Source: Flavitalea plasmicola
GTDB taxonomy: Bacteria; Bacteroidota; Bacteroidia; Chitinophagales; Chitinophagaceae
Length of the DNA: 64,000 bases
NCBI RefSeq assembly: GCF_030546645.1
Contig: NZ_JAUOTO010000002.1
Coordinates: 558,001 to 622,000, forward strand
Direction of reading: 5' to 3'
The position numbers and the translations under genes were made by a program. A model generated the notes under the pieces. It was given only the letters and a program-made list of their open reading frames with translations, had not been told where the DNA came from and did no database searches. Every line of letters starts with the position of its first letter. Position 1 is the stretch's first letter. Of this stretch, positions 15,611-24,913 are shown piece by piece.

Positions 15611-17884
15611 TCAATGGGTATCCTTTGCCATGGCCTCCGCCAGCTGCTTGTCCAATTCCGCGGCCTCTTCGTCAGTGCCTTTGTCATAGCGTCCGATGAT
15701 CTTGCCGGCAGGGTCGATCAGGATCCTGGTGGGCAGGGAATGGATGCCGAATTTTTCGCTGATGTCTTTTTCGTTCTTCTCGCCCTTTTGGATCTTCGTC
15801 ATGTCCAGTCCCCTCAATACGTTGTGCCAATCGCCTGTCCCGTCTTTTGCCATGGCTTTCTTCCATGCGGTGCTATCCCTGTCGTCGTCGGCAACCGCGA
15901 TGACATCGAACCCTTTATCCTTGTACATGGAATAAAGCTCTTTTACATGCGGCATGCTTTTCCTGCAGGGGACGCACCAGCTGGCCCAGAAGTCGATGAG
16001 GACATATTTGCCTTTCAGCGAGGAAAGGACCAGCGAATTGCCATTGATCTCCTTCGCAGTGAAATCCTTTGCCATGCTGCCGGGGGAGCCGGCTTCCAGC
16101 TTTCCCATCTCATCGGCCAGGAACTTTCCGTAGCTGCTGTGCTGTACGGCCTGGCCGAGATTCGTGTAGAACTTGCGCAGGGAGTCCACGGTCAGGCTGG
16201 CGGTGTAGAAACGCAATTGGTAGGCAGTGACGTAGGACTGTGGATGGGCGGCAAAAAAAGCATAGTCTGCCTGTGCGGTACGAGCGAAATAAGGCTCAAA
16301 CCTGTCGTGGATGGCGGCGGCGCGATTGCGCAAGGTATCGATGAGAGTGTCATCCTTTTTGGCCTTCATGGCCGCCCTTAAAGCTTCGCCGGCCTTTGTA
16401 TACTCTTTGGACAGCGGCTCCATTTCTATATATATAGATTCTTTCTCTTTGGCGAGGGCCTCATATTCCTGCTGGGAGGCGGAACCGGTGATAACCGCCT
16501 TCTTATAACTGCCGGCCGGGAGGGTGATCGTCATGTCGGCGGGCTCCAGGAAAAGGCTTACGGTATGCGGGTCATCCATGCCGGCCGCACGGGGGGCGCC
16601 GGAAAGGAAGGCGATGGTGGGCTCGTTGATGTCGCCGCGAAAGGTGAATTTACCATCACGAACCCGGACGCTGTCCTGTTTTTGCTTGCCGTCGCTGGCG
16701 AGGTAGTATAGTTTCAGCAGGGGTGTGGCGCCCTGCAGGGAACCTTTAAGCGTGAAATGCCGGGCAGTGCCGCCCAACAGTTCGCTTAATTTTTTTGCCA
16801 GCTCGTCTCCATGCAGGTCTTTTGCGATGATCTTTCCGTCGGGGCCGATCAGCAGGTTGGATGGTATCGAATTAATATCGTATTGTTTGGCCACTGCATT
16901 GTTCCAGAATTTGAGATCGGAGACATGGGTCCAGGTGAGGCCATCGTCATGAATGGCTTTCAGCCATTTTTCTTTGCCATTGGGCTGATCCAGCGAGACG
17001 CCGAGCACGGTGAAGCCCCTATCCTTGTATTGTGCATAAGCGGCCACCACATTAGGATTCTCGGCGCGGCAGGGGCCGCACCAGGAGGCCCAGAAGTCCA
17101 CCAGTACATATTTCCCTCTGAAGCTGCTGAGGGAGACGGGTTTGCCCAGCGTATCATTTTGCGTAAAGTCTAATGCAGGCTTGCCAATGCCCGTGAGGTT
17201 ATTGATGCGGATGCTTTCGGCGATGCGTTTGGAAGGGGCATTGTGGCGGGCAGCAGGCGTAAGGGAAGCCAGGATCTTCTCCTTTTCGTCAAGTGGCAGG
17301 CTGCCCAGTTGGCGGGATAACAGGAAGGCGCTGTAGGAGGAAGCAGTGTGTTTAGCAATCCACTGTTTTGTCAGCGCCTTGTCGATGGAATCCATTTTAT
17401 CCAGCTCGGGCTGCAAGGCCGCCAGGGCGGCGGAGTCTTTTTTTGCGTAGAGATCATTGGCTTTTTTATATAGATCAGAACGCCCTTTCAGCACCGGGTC
17501 CGTGTCGATGAAGGTGCGGTAGTCGTCGTTGTCGGCCAGGCATTTTTCCCCTGTGAACTTCGCGTCTTTAAACAGGGGCCCCTCCCCTTTTATTTCGATG
17601 TTACCGGGCTCGATGTAGATCAATTCGTAGGAATGCTCGGCATATCTGGCACCGATGCGAAAGATGTAGGCGTCCCCCTGACCTTCCGGGATCTGCAAAT
17701 GGATGGTGAATCCGCCGGCGCTGGTCTGTACCGAATCTTTCTGCAGGCTGTTCATCATGGCAGTGTAGTATACCCACTGGCCGGGGGCCAGGTCCCTGAT
17801 CGTGGCGTGAATAGTGGTATTAGACTGGGCCCGGGGAGAAAGGGACCAAAGGCAGGCAATAAATAGCGTGATCGTAAGTTTCAT
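15611..17884 (-). CDS. Tandem TlpA-like thioredoxin-domain protein
   Basis: The ATG at 17884 (MKLTITLFIACLWSL) gives 757 residues with a signal peptide; the frame is open further upstream, but that part lies inside susD. The chain holds two copies of the same plan: a DUF4369-like beta domain and helical linker (about 22-230), a thioredoxin domain with WASWCGPC (Cys269, Cys272), a second DUF4369-like region (about 376-475) and linker, and a second thioredoxin domain with WASWCVPC (Cys637, Cys640). TlpA-like proteins are periplasmic disulfide reductases and often follow susCD in Bacteroidota. Most have one such unit. It starts 11 bp after the susD stop, so it is in the susCD operon. Its role is probably redox maintenance of exported proteins. 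Confidence 0.88.
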   Translation of the reverse strand: MKLTITLFIACLWSLSPRAQSNTTIHATIRDLAPGQWVYYTAMMNSLQKDSVQTSAGGFTIHLQIPEGQGDAYIFRIGARYAEHSYELIYIEPGNIEIKGEGPLFKDAKFTGEKCLADNDDYRTFIDTDPVLKGRSDLYKKANDLYAKKDSAALAALQPELDKMDSIDKALTKQWIAKHTASSYSAFLLSRQLGSLPLDEKEKILASLTPAARHNAPSKRIAESIRINNLTGIGKPALDFTQNDTLGKPVSLSSFRGKYVLVDFWASWCGPCRAENPNVVAAYAQYKDRGFTVLGVSLDQPNGKEKWLKAIHDDGLTWTHVSDLKFWNNAVAKQYDINSIPSNLLIGPDGKIIAKDLHGDELAKKLSELLGGTARHFTLKGSLQGATPLLKLYYLASDGKQKQDSVRVRDGKFTFRGDINEPTIAFLSGAPRAAGMDDPHTVSLFLEPADMTITLPAGSYKKAVITGSASQQEYEALAKEKESIYIEMEPLSKEYTKAGEALRAAMKAKKDDTLIDTLRNRAAAIHDRFEPYFARTAQADYAFFAAHPQSYVTAYQLRFYTASLTVDSLRKFYTNLGQAVQHSSYGKFLADEMGKLEAGSPGSMAKDFTAKEINGNSLVLSSLKGKYVLIDFWASWCVPCRKSMPHVKELYSMYKDKGFDVIAVADDDRDSTAWKKAMAKDGTGDWHNVLRGLDMTKIQKGEKNEKDISEKFGIHSLPTRILIDPAGKIIGRYDKGTDEEAAELDKQLAEAMAKDTH

Positions 17885-17894
17885 CTGACAGTGT

Positions 17895-19316
17895 TTAATA
17901 ATTGGGATTTTGTTTGATCTTATCATTGGAAATGATCTCGGCATCGGGAATGGGGAGCAGCAGGAGGTGCTTGTCTGTGATCGAAGGCAGCAGCCCCTGC
18001 AAGGTAGCAAAGGGCAGGCGCCGGACAGCCAGCCAATCCTGTCCATTCTCGGCTGCAAAGCTCTTCATCTCTTCTTCGATGATCAGCAGTTGGAGCTGTT
18101 CTGCGGATGCGGCGGCATCGACGCTGGAGAGATCGGTGAAGCCAGCATGGGTCATCACCGTCTTCAGCAATATCCTTGCATCAGTGAGGTCGCCGCCTGC
18201 GGCCACGATGGCTTCGGCCTGGAGCAGGTAGGCCTCCGTCAGCCGGAATGCATAACTATATTCCGATACGGGTGCGGCAGCAATATGATCCACCGAACCC
18301 GGGTAATATTTGGTAAGTCCTGTGTAAGGCCCATAGGGGGTAATAACCGTCTGTATATACCACTCGTCGCGGGGATCATTTTCGAAAAGACTTTTCATGA
18401 AATCGTTGGGGCCAAAGTCGTCATAGTTGATGTAGCTCAGCCATTTTGCAGTCTGATTGGGGTATGGCTGTACACCCAGCATGACCTCCGTACTCGTGAG
18501 GCCTTTTGACCAGAAGATGTCGCGGACGTTAGTTTCCAGCTGGAAAGGGCTATGGGCGATGATATCTTTTGTAAGGTTGATGACGGTTGTATAATCGGCA
18601 GGCAGGCCCCGGTTGATCAGCACTCTTGCCTTCAGCAATTTTGCCGCCCAGCTATTGGTATAAGCCATGATCGTATTGGTCCCCGGGAGGTCCGGGATGG
18701 CGGCGTCCAGGTCACCGAGGATGGCATCATAGGCGGCGCCGACTGTGGACCTGGGAAGGAAAATATTGTCCGGCTGTATGAATTCGTTGTGCAGGATGAT
18801 GCCATAGGGACTGGTGGTGTCGTCATACTGTCCATAATAGAGCAGCAGCTCGCTGTTGCCATATGCGCGGAGGAATTTTGCCTCGGCGATCATCCGGGTT
18901 TTTGCGGAGCTGGTGATCTTAGTCAGAGGTTCTATATTTTTCAGGAAGCCGTTGGCTGCGTTGACCAATGCATAGCCATAATTCCATTTAAAATCAATAC
19001 CATAAGTTTTGGCGTCGTAGGTATGCGCGCTGAGGAGGGGGCCGCCGTTGCTGTAATCGAAGAGGCCGCTCAGCTGGGATGGCGTCTCTTCATTCCCGGA
19101 GTACCATTGGGTCACCGGCACACCATTATAATCCACACCGGCATCGGCAAATCGATAATAGACTCCATTGAGCGCTGTTGTCGCGCTTTTCTCGTCGGTG
19201 ATGATATTGCCATCCACCTCTTTTGTGGTGGGGAAGACATTCAGCTGTTTTTTACAGCTGCCGGCGAACGATGCTGCCAGAACTAAAATGAACCATATTT
19301 TATGATTGATCTTCAT
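17895..19316 (-). CDS. SusD/RagB family outer-membrane lipoprotein (right PUL)
   Basis: The 473-residue protein has a lipoprotein signal peptide with lipobox FAGSC. The N-terminal SusD helices (KSATTALNGVYYRFAD, AKFLRAYGNSELLLYYGQY) and the C-terminal half with LTEAYLLQAEAIVAAGG and the terminal DAEIISNDKIKQNPNY are typical. It begins 18 bp after the susC stop and ends 11 bp before the thioredoxin-domain gene. It should form the surface lid of the cognate SusC. It is shorter than the left-PUL SusD (473 against 538) and not closely similar to it, so the two loci probably bind different ligands. Confidence 0.94.
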   Translation of the reverse strand: MKINHKIWFILVLAASFAGSCKKQLNVFPTTKEVDGNIITDEKSATTALNGVYYRFADAGVDYNGVPVTQWYSGNEETPSQLSGLFDYSNGGPLLSAHTYDAKTYGIDFKWNYGYALVNAANGFLKNIEPLTKITSSAKTRMIAEAKFLRAYGNSELLLYYGQYDDTTSPYGIILHNEFIQPDNIFLPRSTVGAAYDAILGDLDAAIPDLPGTNTIMAYTNSWAAKLLKARVLINRGLPADYTTVINLTKDIIAHSPFQLETNVRDIFWSKGLTSTEVMLGVQPYPNQTAKWLSYINYDDFGPNDFMKSLFENDPRDEWYIQTVITPYGPYTGLTKYYPGSVDHIAAAPVSEYSYAFRLTEAYLLQAEAIVAAGGDLTDARILLKTVMTHAGFTDLSSVDAAASAEQLQLLIIEEEMKSFAAENGQDWLAVRRLPFATLQGLLPSITDKHLLLLPIPDAEIISNDKIKQNPNY

Positions 19317-19333
19317 GTTTCGTAGTTTTTAAT

Positions 19334-22300
19334 TTAGAAAGCGATCTTCACGCCCGCGGAAAAGGTCCTGACGGCGGGATAGTTACTCACGTCGAAATAG
19401 CCGCCGGACACGCTGTAGCTGTCGTCGGAGGTTTCCGGGTCATTCCCGGGGTATTTGGTGATGGTGAACAGGTTGGTGGCTGAGAGATATATAGAAGCCG
19501 CCTGTATACCCGCCTTTGTCATCCAGCTGCTCTTGTCAAAACGGTAGTTGAGCGTAGCCGTTCTCAATTTGAGGTACGAGGAGTTATAGATGCTCAGGTT
19601 CGTGTTGTAGATAAGCTGATCGCCCAACAATAGACGTGGTCTGTCGGAACCCGGATTCTGCGGCGTATAGCGTTTCAGCATATTGGCGTTGGCATTGGAA
19701 ATACCGTTGAAGGTCGTGCTGCTGACATCGTCTCCCCACATCAGCTTGCCGCCTTCCGAATACAGGAAGTAGAGGTTGAGGTCGAAATGCTTATAGCTGA
19801 AGGACTCGGTGAAGCCGCCAAAATATTTGGGCGCTCCGCTGCCGATGATCGTATGGAAATCGATGTAAGCGGCTCCCATGGAAGCATAGGTCACCGTGTC
19901 CAACTGGTACATCGGATCACCGATATCCAGGTATCTGAAATAGGCAGAGAAAAAGCCCAGCTTGCTTTTGTAATCATCCAGCTGTTTCTGGTCCCTGATG
20001 ATGCCGGTGACCTTCATCCCTGTGATGAGACCCAGCGGCTGTCCTTCAATAAGGGTGGTGTTCTGGTATTCTATCAACGACGGAGAGGTCAGCTGTGTAT
20101 TGAGATCGGCCGTTTTGCTCAGCTTTGTGATGATGGAGCGGTTCCAGGTGATATTCGCGGACATGTTCCAGCGGAAGTCCTTTGTTCGGACGATATCACC
20201 CTGGAGGGAAAGCTCGACACCCCGGTTGCGTATGCCCACGACATTGGCCAGCAAGGAAGCATAGGAGCTGCTGGGTGGAACGGGGAGGGACAACAGCGCG
20301 TCGTCGGTCTGCTTGTTGTAATAATCGAAAGTACCCTGCAGCCTGTTCTTAAAGAATGAGAAGTCCAGCCCCAGGTCCGTTTGTTTGGTCGTCTCCCATT
20401 TTACCGTGGGATTGCCCAGCTGATCCGGCACCAGGGCGTTGTTGCCCGCATAGGAATAGGGAGAATACAGTGTCCTGTATTTCTGGTCGCCTATGTTCTG
20501 ATTGCCTGTCAGACCATAGCTGCCCCGCAGCTTGATGTCCTCGATCCAGGACACTTTGTCCAGGAATTTTTCTTTCGAGAGGCGCCAGGCGATGGCGCCG
20601 GAGGGGAAATAGCCGAACTTATTATCAGGTCCGAACTTCGAGCTGCCGTCCGTACGTCCTGTAAAAGTAAAGAGGTACCTGTCCTTAAAAGTATAGTTGG
20701 CGCGCAGGTAATAGGACACCAGGTAGCTCTGCGGTTTGGATGGCTCGTCCCCCGTCGTGTACAGCGGGGTGATGGCCGAGCTGAGGCTATTGAGGACATT
20801 GTCATTGGGATAACCGGTGGCTGTCGCGCTGAAGAAGCTGGTCCTGATCGTCTCATACGAGGTCCCTGCCAGGATGTTGACGGCATGTTTGTCGTTCCAT
20901 TCTTTGGTATAGCCAAGTGTGTTCTCTATAAACCAGTCTGTAAAACGGCTGTTGCTGTTGCCTCCGATGCCGCCGTTGCTGGCGACATTTCCATAAAAGC
21001 TCCCGATCTGCAGGTAGCTGGGCGTATACAGGCGTTGGTTGTAGACCTGGCTATTCAGCGAGACGGTGCTTTTGAACTGAAGGCCGGGAGTGATGTCATA
21101 TACGGCACTGAGCGAACCCTGCAGGCTCGTCGTCTTGGAATTATTGGTGGCTGTCAGGAGGGCTATGGGGTTCTGAAAGCCCAGGTAGCTGTAACCGACG
21201 GTTGAAAAATTGGCAAAATTACCGGTGGAATCGTAAGGGCTATAGGTGGGTGGTGCTTTCAGCGCCTGGTCGTAGGCCCCGTTGGTGATGTTCTGATTGG
21301 TGGCGCCGATATTGAAATTGGTGATGAACCGGAACTTTTTGCTGATGTCGTTCTCCATGTTGATCTTACCCACCACCCTCTTGTAGTCCGAGCCAATGAT
21401 GATGCCGGGCGTGCTGGTGTAGGCGATGGATGAATAATAGCGGGAGGAGGCTCCCCCACCCTGTATGGACAGTTCCGCGGTGTGCGATACGGCTGAGCGT
21501 GTGACCTGGTCGATCCAGTCGGTGCTACCTGTTCCGAAAAAACCCTGCGGGTCGTTGACGATCTGGTCGGCCTGGGGGCGATGGGCCCTGCCCGCCTTGT
21601 CACGGGCTGCATTGTCATTCACGGCGGCTTCGGTCAGGAGCGTTTTATATTGATCAGCATTCAGCAGCTTGGGCCTTTTCATAATTTTGGTCAGCGTAGC
21701 GTAATAGTTGGCGGTGATCTGCGGCTTTGCATCCTTTTTGCCTTTTTTGGTCGTGATGATCACTACGCCGTTGGCCGCCTTGGAACCATAGATGGCTGAT
21801 GCGCTGGCATCCTTGAGGACGGAAATGGACTCGATATCATCCGGGTTGAGGCCGCCCAGGCTGTTGAGGCCATTGACGAATGCCGTGGACATACCCTGGC
21901 TGGATCCCCCCACACCGGCGATGTCGTTTCCCACGGGGCTGCCCACGTCATAGCCCTGGTTGATATAGTTCGATTGGACCTGTACGGGAACACCGTCGAT
22001 GACATAGAGGGGATCGTTCCCGCCGATGATGGAGGCAGTACCCCGGACGCGGATGCGTACGGCGCCGCCGGGCGTGCCGTCTGTCTTGGTGACCTGGACA
22101 CCGGCGGCCTTTCCTGCGATGGCATTATCCACGGTGTTGAAAGGAATGTCCTGCACATCTTTCCCGGATATGGTGGAGACGGAGCCGGTGAGATCCCGGC
22201 GTTGGGAAGAGCCATAGCCGATCATCACCACTTCATTGAGGTTGGAGGCCTGCGGTGTGAGCGCAATGGAGATATCAGTCAGCGTGCCTGTGACCTTATA

Positions 22301-22873
22301 GTTCTGTGTGCCGTAGCCAACGATGGAAAATTCCAATATATCCTTTTCATTGGCGGCAATGTTGAAGGACCCATCGGCTCTCGTCTGCGTACCTTTCTTC
22401 TGCGTCTTGTTGACCACGGAGACGCCGGCCAGCGGCTTTCCATCAGGGTCAGCGACCTTCCCTACGATCTCTTTTGGCGGAAGATGCAAGGTTGGGCTGA
22501 CGGACAAGGGGGCGGCACGCGGGCTGATGATGAGCATGCCTTCCATCAGCCGGAAATCAAAATTAGTGGAAGAAAGGGCCATTGAAAGCGCTTCGTCGAC
22601 ATCCGCATCCCGGACGACGACGGTGACACGACCGGCTTTCCGGATCAGGTCATTGTTGTAGAGGATCTCGATCCTGCCCTGGCGGCTGATCTCCGAGATC
22701 ACTTTTTCGAGGGGTTCATCATGCATTGTCAGGGTTATTCGCTGTGAGAACCCGGTGGCGGAAACATGAAGCGCTGTAACGAGCAAGATAGCGGCGGTTA
22801 ATCTCATACACCTGATCATTTGAGCATTGCTGCCTCTTATGAGGCGCAATAAGCAGTGGTCCAAAAAATTCAT
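19334..22873 (-). CDS. SusC/RagA TonB-dependent receptor with STN signalling domain (right PUL)
   Basis: The 1179-residue protein begins with a long N-terminal segment and hydrophobic signal (about 24-44). An STN domain follows (about 46-120, PLEKVISEISRQGRIEILYN), then a carboxypeptidase-like domain (about 134-210, GKVADPDGKPLAGVSVVNK), a plug with YGSSQRRDLTGSVSTISG and YGSKAANGVVIITTKKG, and a barrel ending GVKIAF. It should import an oligosaccharide and report occupancy through its STN domain to the FecR protein encoded upstream. The N-terminus is longer than a usual signal peptide, as is common for these receptors. The start codon overlaps a plus-strand TAnnTTTG box. Confidence 0.95.
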   Translation of the reverse strand: MNFLDHCLLRLIRGSNAQMIRCMRLTAAILLVTALHVSATGFSQRITLTMHDEPLEKVISEISRQGRIEILYNNDLIRKAGRVTVVVRDADVDEALSMALSSTNFDFRLMEGMLIISPRAAPLSVSPTLHLPPKEIVGKVADPDGKPLAGVSVVNKTQKKGTQTRADGSFNIAANEKDILEFSIVGYGTQNYKVTGTLTDISIALTPQASNLNEVVMIGYGSSQRRDLTGSVSTISGKDVQDIPFNTVDNAIAGKAAGVQVTKTDGTPGGAVRIRVRGTASIIGGNDPLYVIDGVPVQVQSNYINQGYDVGSPVGNDIAGVGGSSQGMSTAFVNGLNSLGGLNPDDIESISVLKDASASAIYGSKAANGVVIITTKKGKKDAKPQITANYYATLTKIMKRPKLLNADQYKTLLTEAAVNDNAARDKAGRAHRPQADQIVNDPQGFFGTGSTDWIDQVTRSAVSHTAELSIQGGGASSRYYSSIAYTSTPGIIIGSDYKRVVGKINMENDISKKFRFITNFNIGATNQNITNGAYDQALKAPPTYSPYDSTGNFANFSTVGYSYLGFQNPIALLTATNNSKTTSLQGSLSAVYDITPGLQFKSTVSLNSQVYNQRLYTPSYLQIGSFYGNVASNGGIGGNSNSRFTDWFIENTLGYTKEWNDKHAVNILAGTSYETIRTSFFSATATGYPNDNVLNSLSSAITPLYTTGDEPSKPQSYLVSYYLRANYTFKDRYLFTFTGRTDGSSKFGPDNKFGYFPSGAIAWRLSKEKFLDKVSWIEDIKLRGSYGLTGNQNIGDQKYRTLYSPYSYAGNNALVPDQLGNPTVKWETTKQTDLGLDFSFFKNRLQGTFDYYNKQTDDALLSLPVPPSSSYASLLANVVGIRNRGVELSLQGDIVRTKDFRWNMSANITWNRSIITKLSKTADLNTQLTSPSLIEYQNTTLIEGQPLGLITGMKVTGIIRDQKQLDDYKSKLGFFSAYFRYLDIGDPMYQLDTVTYASMGAAYIDFHTIIGSGAPKYFGGFTESFSYKHFDLNLYFLYSEGGKLMWGDDVSSTTFNGISNANANMLKRYTPQNPGSDRPRLLLGDQLIYNTNLSIYNSSYLKLRTATLNYRFDKSSWMTKAGIQAASIYLSATNLFTITKYPGNDPETSDDSYSVSGGYFDVSNYPAVRTFSAGVKIAF

Positions 22874-22886
22874 ACCTTTGGTTAGT

Positions 22887-22971
22887 TTGGTTAAACAATA
22901 AGCAATACAATAGCGCTTTACATGTTTTACCGATCTTTCGACCGGGAACGCGGCATCGTTCCCGGTTTTTT
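22887..22971 (+). ncRNA. Candidate cis-antisense sRNA opposite the susC leader (right PUL)
   Basis: A plus-strand TACCTTTG box (22873-22880) is followed 61 nt later by a perfect 10-bp hairpin (22941-22950 with 22957-22966, loop 6 nt) and five T residues. A transcript starting about 7 nt after the box would be about 85 nt long and complementary to the susC leader. Distance from susC start codon to hairpin (68 nt) and from box to hairpin (61 nt) are the same as at the left PUL although the sequence between differs. This resembles DonS-type antisense RNAs of Bacteroides PULs. No -33 box is apparent. Confidence 0.5.
22941..22971 (+). terminator. Rho-independent terminator between fecR and susC (right PUL), plus strand
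   Basis: The inverted repeat accgggaacg/cgttcccggt has a 6-nt loop and is followed on the plus strand by TTTTT. On the minus strand the downstream flank is cgaaagatcgg, without a T-tract, so it is not an obvious terminator for the sigma/fecR transcript. Confidence 0.75.
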
Positions 22972-23037
22972 ACGGCAACACGTAATGGATCATCGATCAT
23001 CATTGGATAAGATAAAGCAACAATGGCAAGACGGAGG

Positions 23038-24210
23038 TCAGATGGATCTTGGCAAGACCTTTACTTCTTTGTTCTGCACGGAGAATTCCACTCCTCCTGC
23101 AGCCTGGAGCATTTTTAAAACCTGAGATATATTTACCTGACGGCTTATCTTACCGGTGTAGTGGTCACTTACCGCACCATCAAAATGAACATCAATATCG
23201 TACCAGCGTGAGAGCTGTCGCATGATCGAGGTGAGCTCATCTCCGCGGAAAAGAAAATTGCCTTCTTTCCAGGCAATGACCTTTTGCAGGTCCACGGCAG
23301 GATTGAGCTCCAGCCTGCCGTCGCTTTTTGCGATCAGCTGCTGGCCGGGCGTAAGCAGCTTTGCAGCAGATCCGCTGACCACTTTGACCGATCCTTCCAT
23401 GAGGGTGGTGCTGACGGCATCCTCATCGCTGTAGGCCGTGATATTAAAGCTGGTCCCCAGCACCTGTATCTCAAGTGGATCAGAATGTAATGTTCTGACG
23501 ATAAATGGCTGGGATGGATGTTTTGCCACTTCGAACCAGGCTTCTCCGGAGATCTCCACCACCCGGGTGCCTGCAGTAAAAGCTGTAGGGAATTTTATGG
23601 AGGATGCCGCATTGAGCCATACGCGCGTACCGTCGGACAATACGACGCTGGTCCTTCTTCCCCGGGGTGTGGAGAGAGTGTTGTACATTACTTCAGCGGC
23701 GGCGGTCGTTTCGGCCTGGTAGGTCAGCTCGCCTGCGCCGAGCTTTGTTATGGCCGTATTGCCTTGCTTTGCGAGCGTCCCCTTGCTGCTGCTGTCGAGG
23801 ACGATCTGCTTGCCATCGGCCAGCGTAAGGATGGCGCCCTCATGTCCCGGCGCAACGTCGTGCGCGGCTTGCTGTGCAACACCCGGCTGCGTACCGGGCC
23901 TGCCTGCGCGCCAAAGCCAGAAACCGCCGGCCAGCAAGAGAAGGATGGCCGCTGCCGCGGCATACCGGGGCAAGGATATACGCCTGGGAGGAGCTATCCT
24001 CCTGTCGAGATGGGACAAGATAGCTTCTTTTACGCGCGGTTCGCCCAGGCCCGCAAAATCATCGGATGTCATCACCTGCCGGACAAAGTCTTCCAGCGTC
24101 CCTTCATTTCCCGGCAGATCGATGAGCTCCGCCAGGCGGATCCTTTCGGAGGGAGAAAGCTCCCCTGTGGTGTACTTATCCAATAAAACTGCGAGCTCCT
24201 GGTTGTCCAT
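23038..24210 (-). CDS. FecR-family anti-sigma factor (right PUL)
   Basis: The 390-residue protein has a cytoplasmic N-terminal part, a transmembrane helix around residues 80-102 (YAAAAAILLLLAGGFWLW) and a periplasmic FecR domain with LADGKQIVLDSSSKG, LSDGTRVWLNAASSIKFP and GEAWFEVAKHPSQPFIV. The C-terminal domain (LSRWYDIDVHFDGAV) is the part expected to meet the STN domain of the receptor. It lies 65 bp after the ECF sigma stop and 164 bp before susC; that gap holds the antisense RNA candidate. Confidence 0.93.
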   Translation of the reverse strand: MDNQELAVLLDKYTTGELSPSERIRLAELIDLPGNEGTLEDFVRQVMTSDDFAGLGEPRVKEAILSHLDRRIAPPRRISLPRYAAAAAILLLLAGGFWLWRAGRPGTQPGVAQQAAHDVAPGHEGAILTLADGKQIVLDSSSKGTLAKQGNTAITKLGAGELTYQAETTAAAEVMYNTLSTPRGRRTSVVLSDGTRVWLNAASSIKFPTAFTAGTRVVEISGEAWFEVAKHPSQPFIVRTLHSDPLEIQVLGTSFNITAYSDEDAVSTTLMEGSVKVVSGSAAKLLTPGQQLIAKSDGRLELNPAVDLQKVIAWKEGNFLFRGDELTSIMRQLSRWYDIDVHFDGAVSDHYTGKISRQVNISQVLKMLQAAGGVEFSVQNKEVKVLPRSI

Positions 24211-24275
24211 ACAATGCTTTAAGTATATACAGGACGCCTATACAGATGAGCAGGGATTAGTTGCCAGCGGATTTT

Positions 24276-24863
24276 TTACAAAAAAAAGAAAAAGGCCAGG
24301 GTCAGGTAGCCCAGATCGCGGAGCCAGCCCCGCAGGAAGTTCAATGCGATGACCATGTGGACCTTTACGGTATTTTTGGAAAGGCCCAGCTGTTGGGCGA
24401 TCTCCTCATGGGAAAGTCCTTCCAGCCTGCTGAGCTTAAAAACGAGCTTTTGCTGGGGAGTGAGATGCTCTATGCCTTCCATGAGCATCTTATACGCATC
24501 CTTCCCTTCCAACCGGAGGTCCGGGGACAGCATGTCTTCGCGGAGCGCGGCGGCGTCGGCAGCGGCCGTTTCTATTATCTTTTTCCGCAGGGCAGCAATG
24601 ACCTGGTTGCGCCCCACCACATAAATGTAATTTGAAAAATGCCGGACCTCCCTGAGCTTTTCCCTTTGCAGCCAGATCTTCAAAAAGATGTCCTGTGTGA
24701 GTTCCTGCGCGACAGGAGGAGATTTCACCAGGGCCAGCGTATTGAAATATACCCGGCTCCAATATGCTTCCACCAGCGTCCGGAAAGCCTTTTCGTCGCC
24801 CGCAGCGGCAGCCTCCAGGATCTGTCGTTCGTCCTCTATGTCGTTTTGGTGTATGTCGATCAT
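24276..24863 (-). CDS. ECF-type sigma-70 factor (right PUL)
   Basis: The 195-residue protein starts at an ATG. Region 2 is seen in VAQELTQDIFLKIWLQREKL and region 4 in LEGLSHEEIAQQLGLSKNTVKVHM. The C-terminus continues with a short hydrophobic tail (GYLTLAFFFFL), which is unusual for a soluble sigma factor and could touch the membrane or its anti-sigma partner. It is the first gene of the right-hand sigma/fecR/susCD cassette. Confidence 0.92.
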   Translation of the reverse strand: MIDIHQNDIEDERQILEAAAAGDEKAFRTLVEAYWSRVYFNTLALVKSPPVAQELTQDIFLKIWLQREKLREVRHFSNYIYVVGRNQVIAALRKKIIETAAADAAALREDMLSPDLRLEGKDAYKMLMEGIEHLTPQQKLVFKLSRLEGLSHEEIAQQLGLSKNTVKVHMVIALNFLRGWLRDLGYLTLAFFFFL

Positions 24864-24913
24864 TTTCCCAGGTGTGTCCCTTTCCCGGATAAAGATAAGG
24901 GAAACATCCCAAG

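Noticed and set aside
17885-18058. N-terminal extension of the thioredoxin-domain protein
   Set aside because: It lies inside susD and would hide the signal peptide; the ATG at 17884 fits operon spacing.
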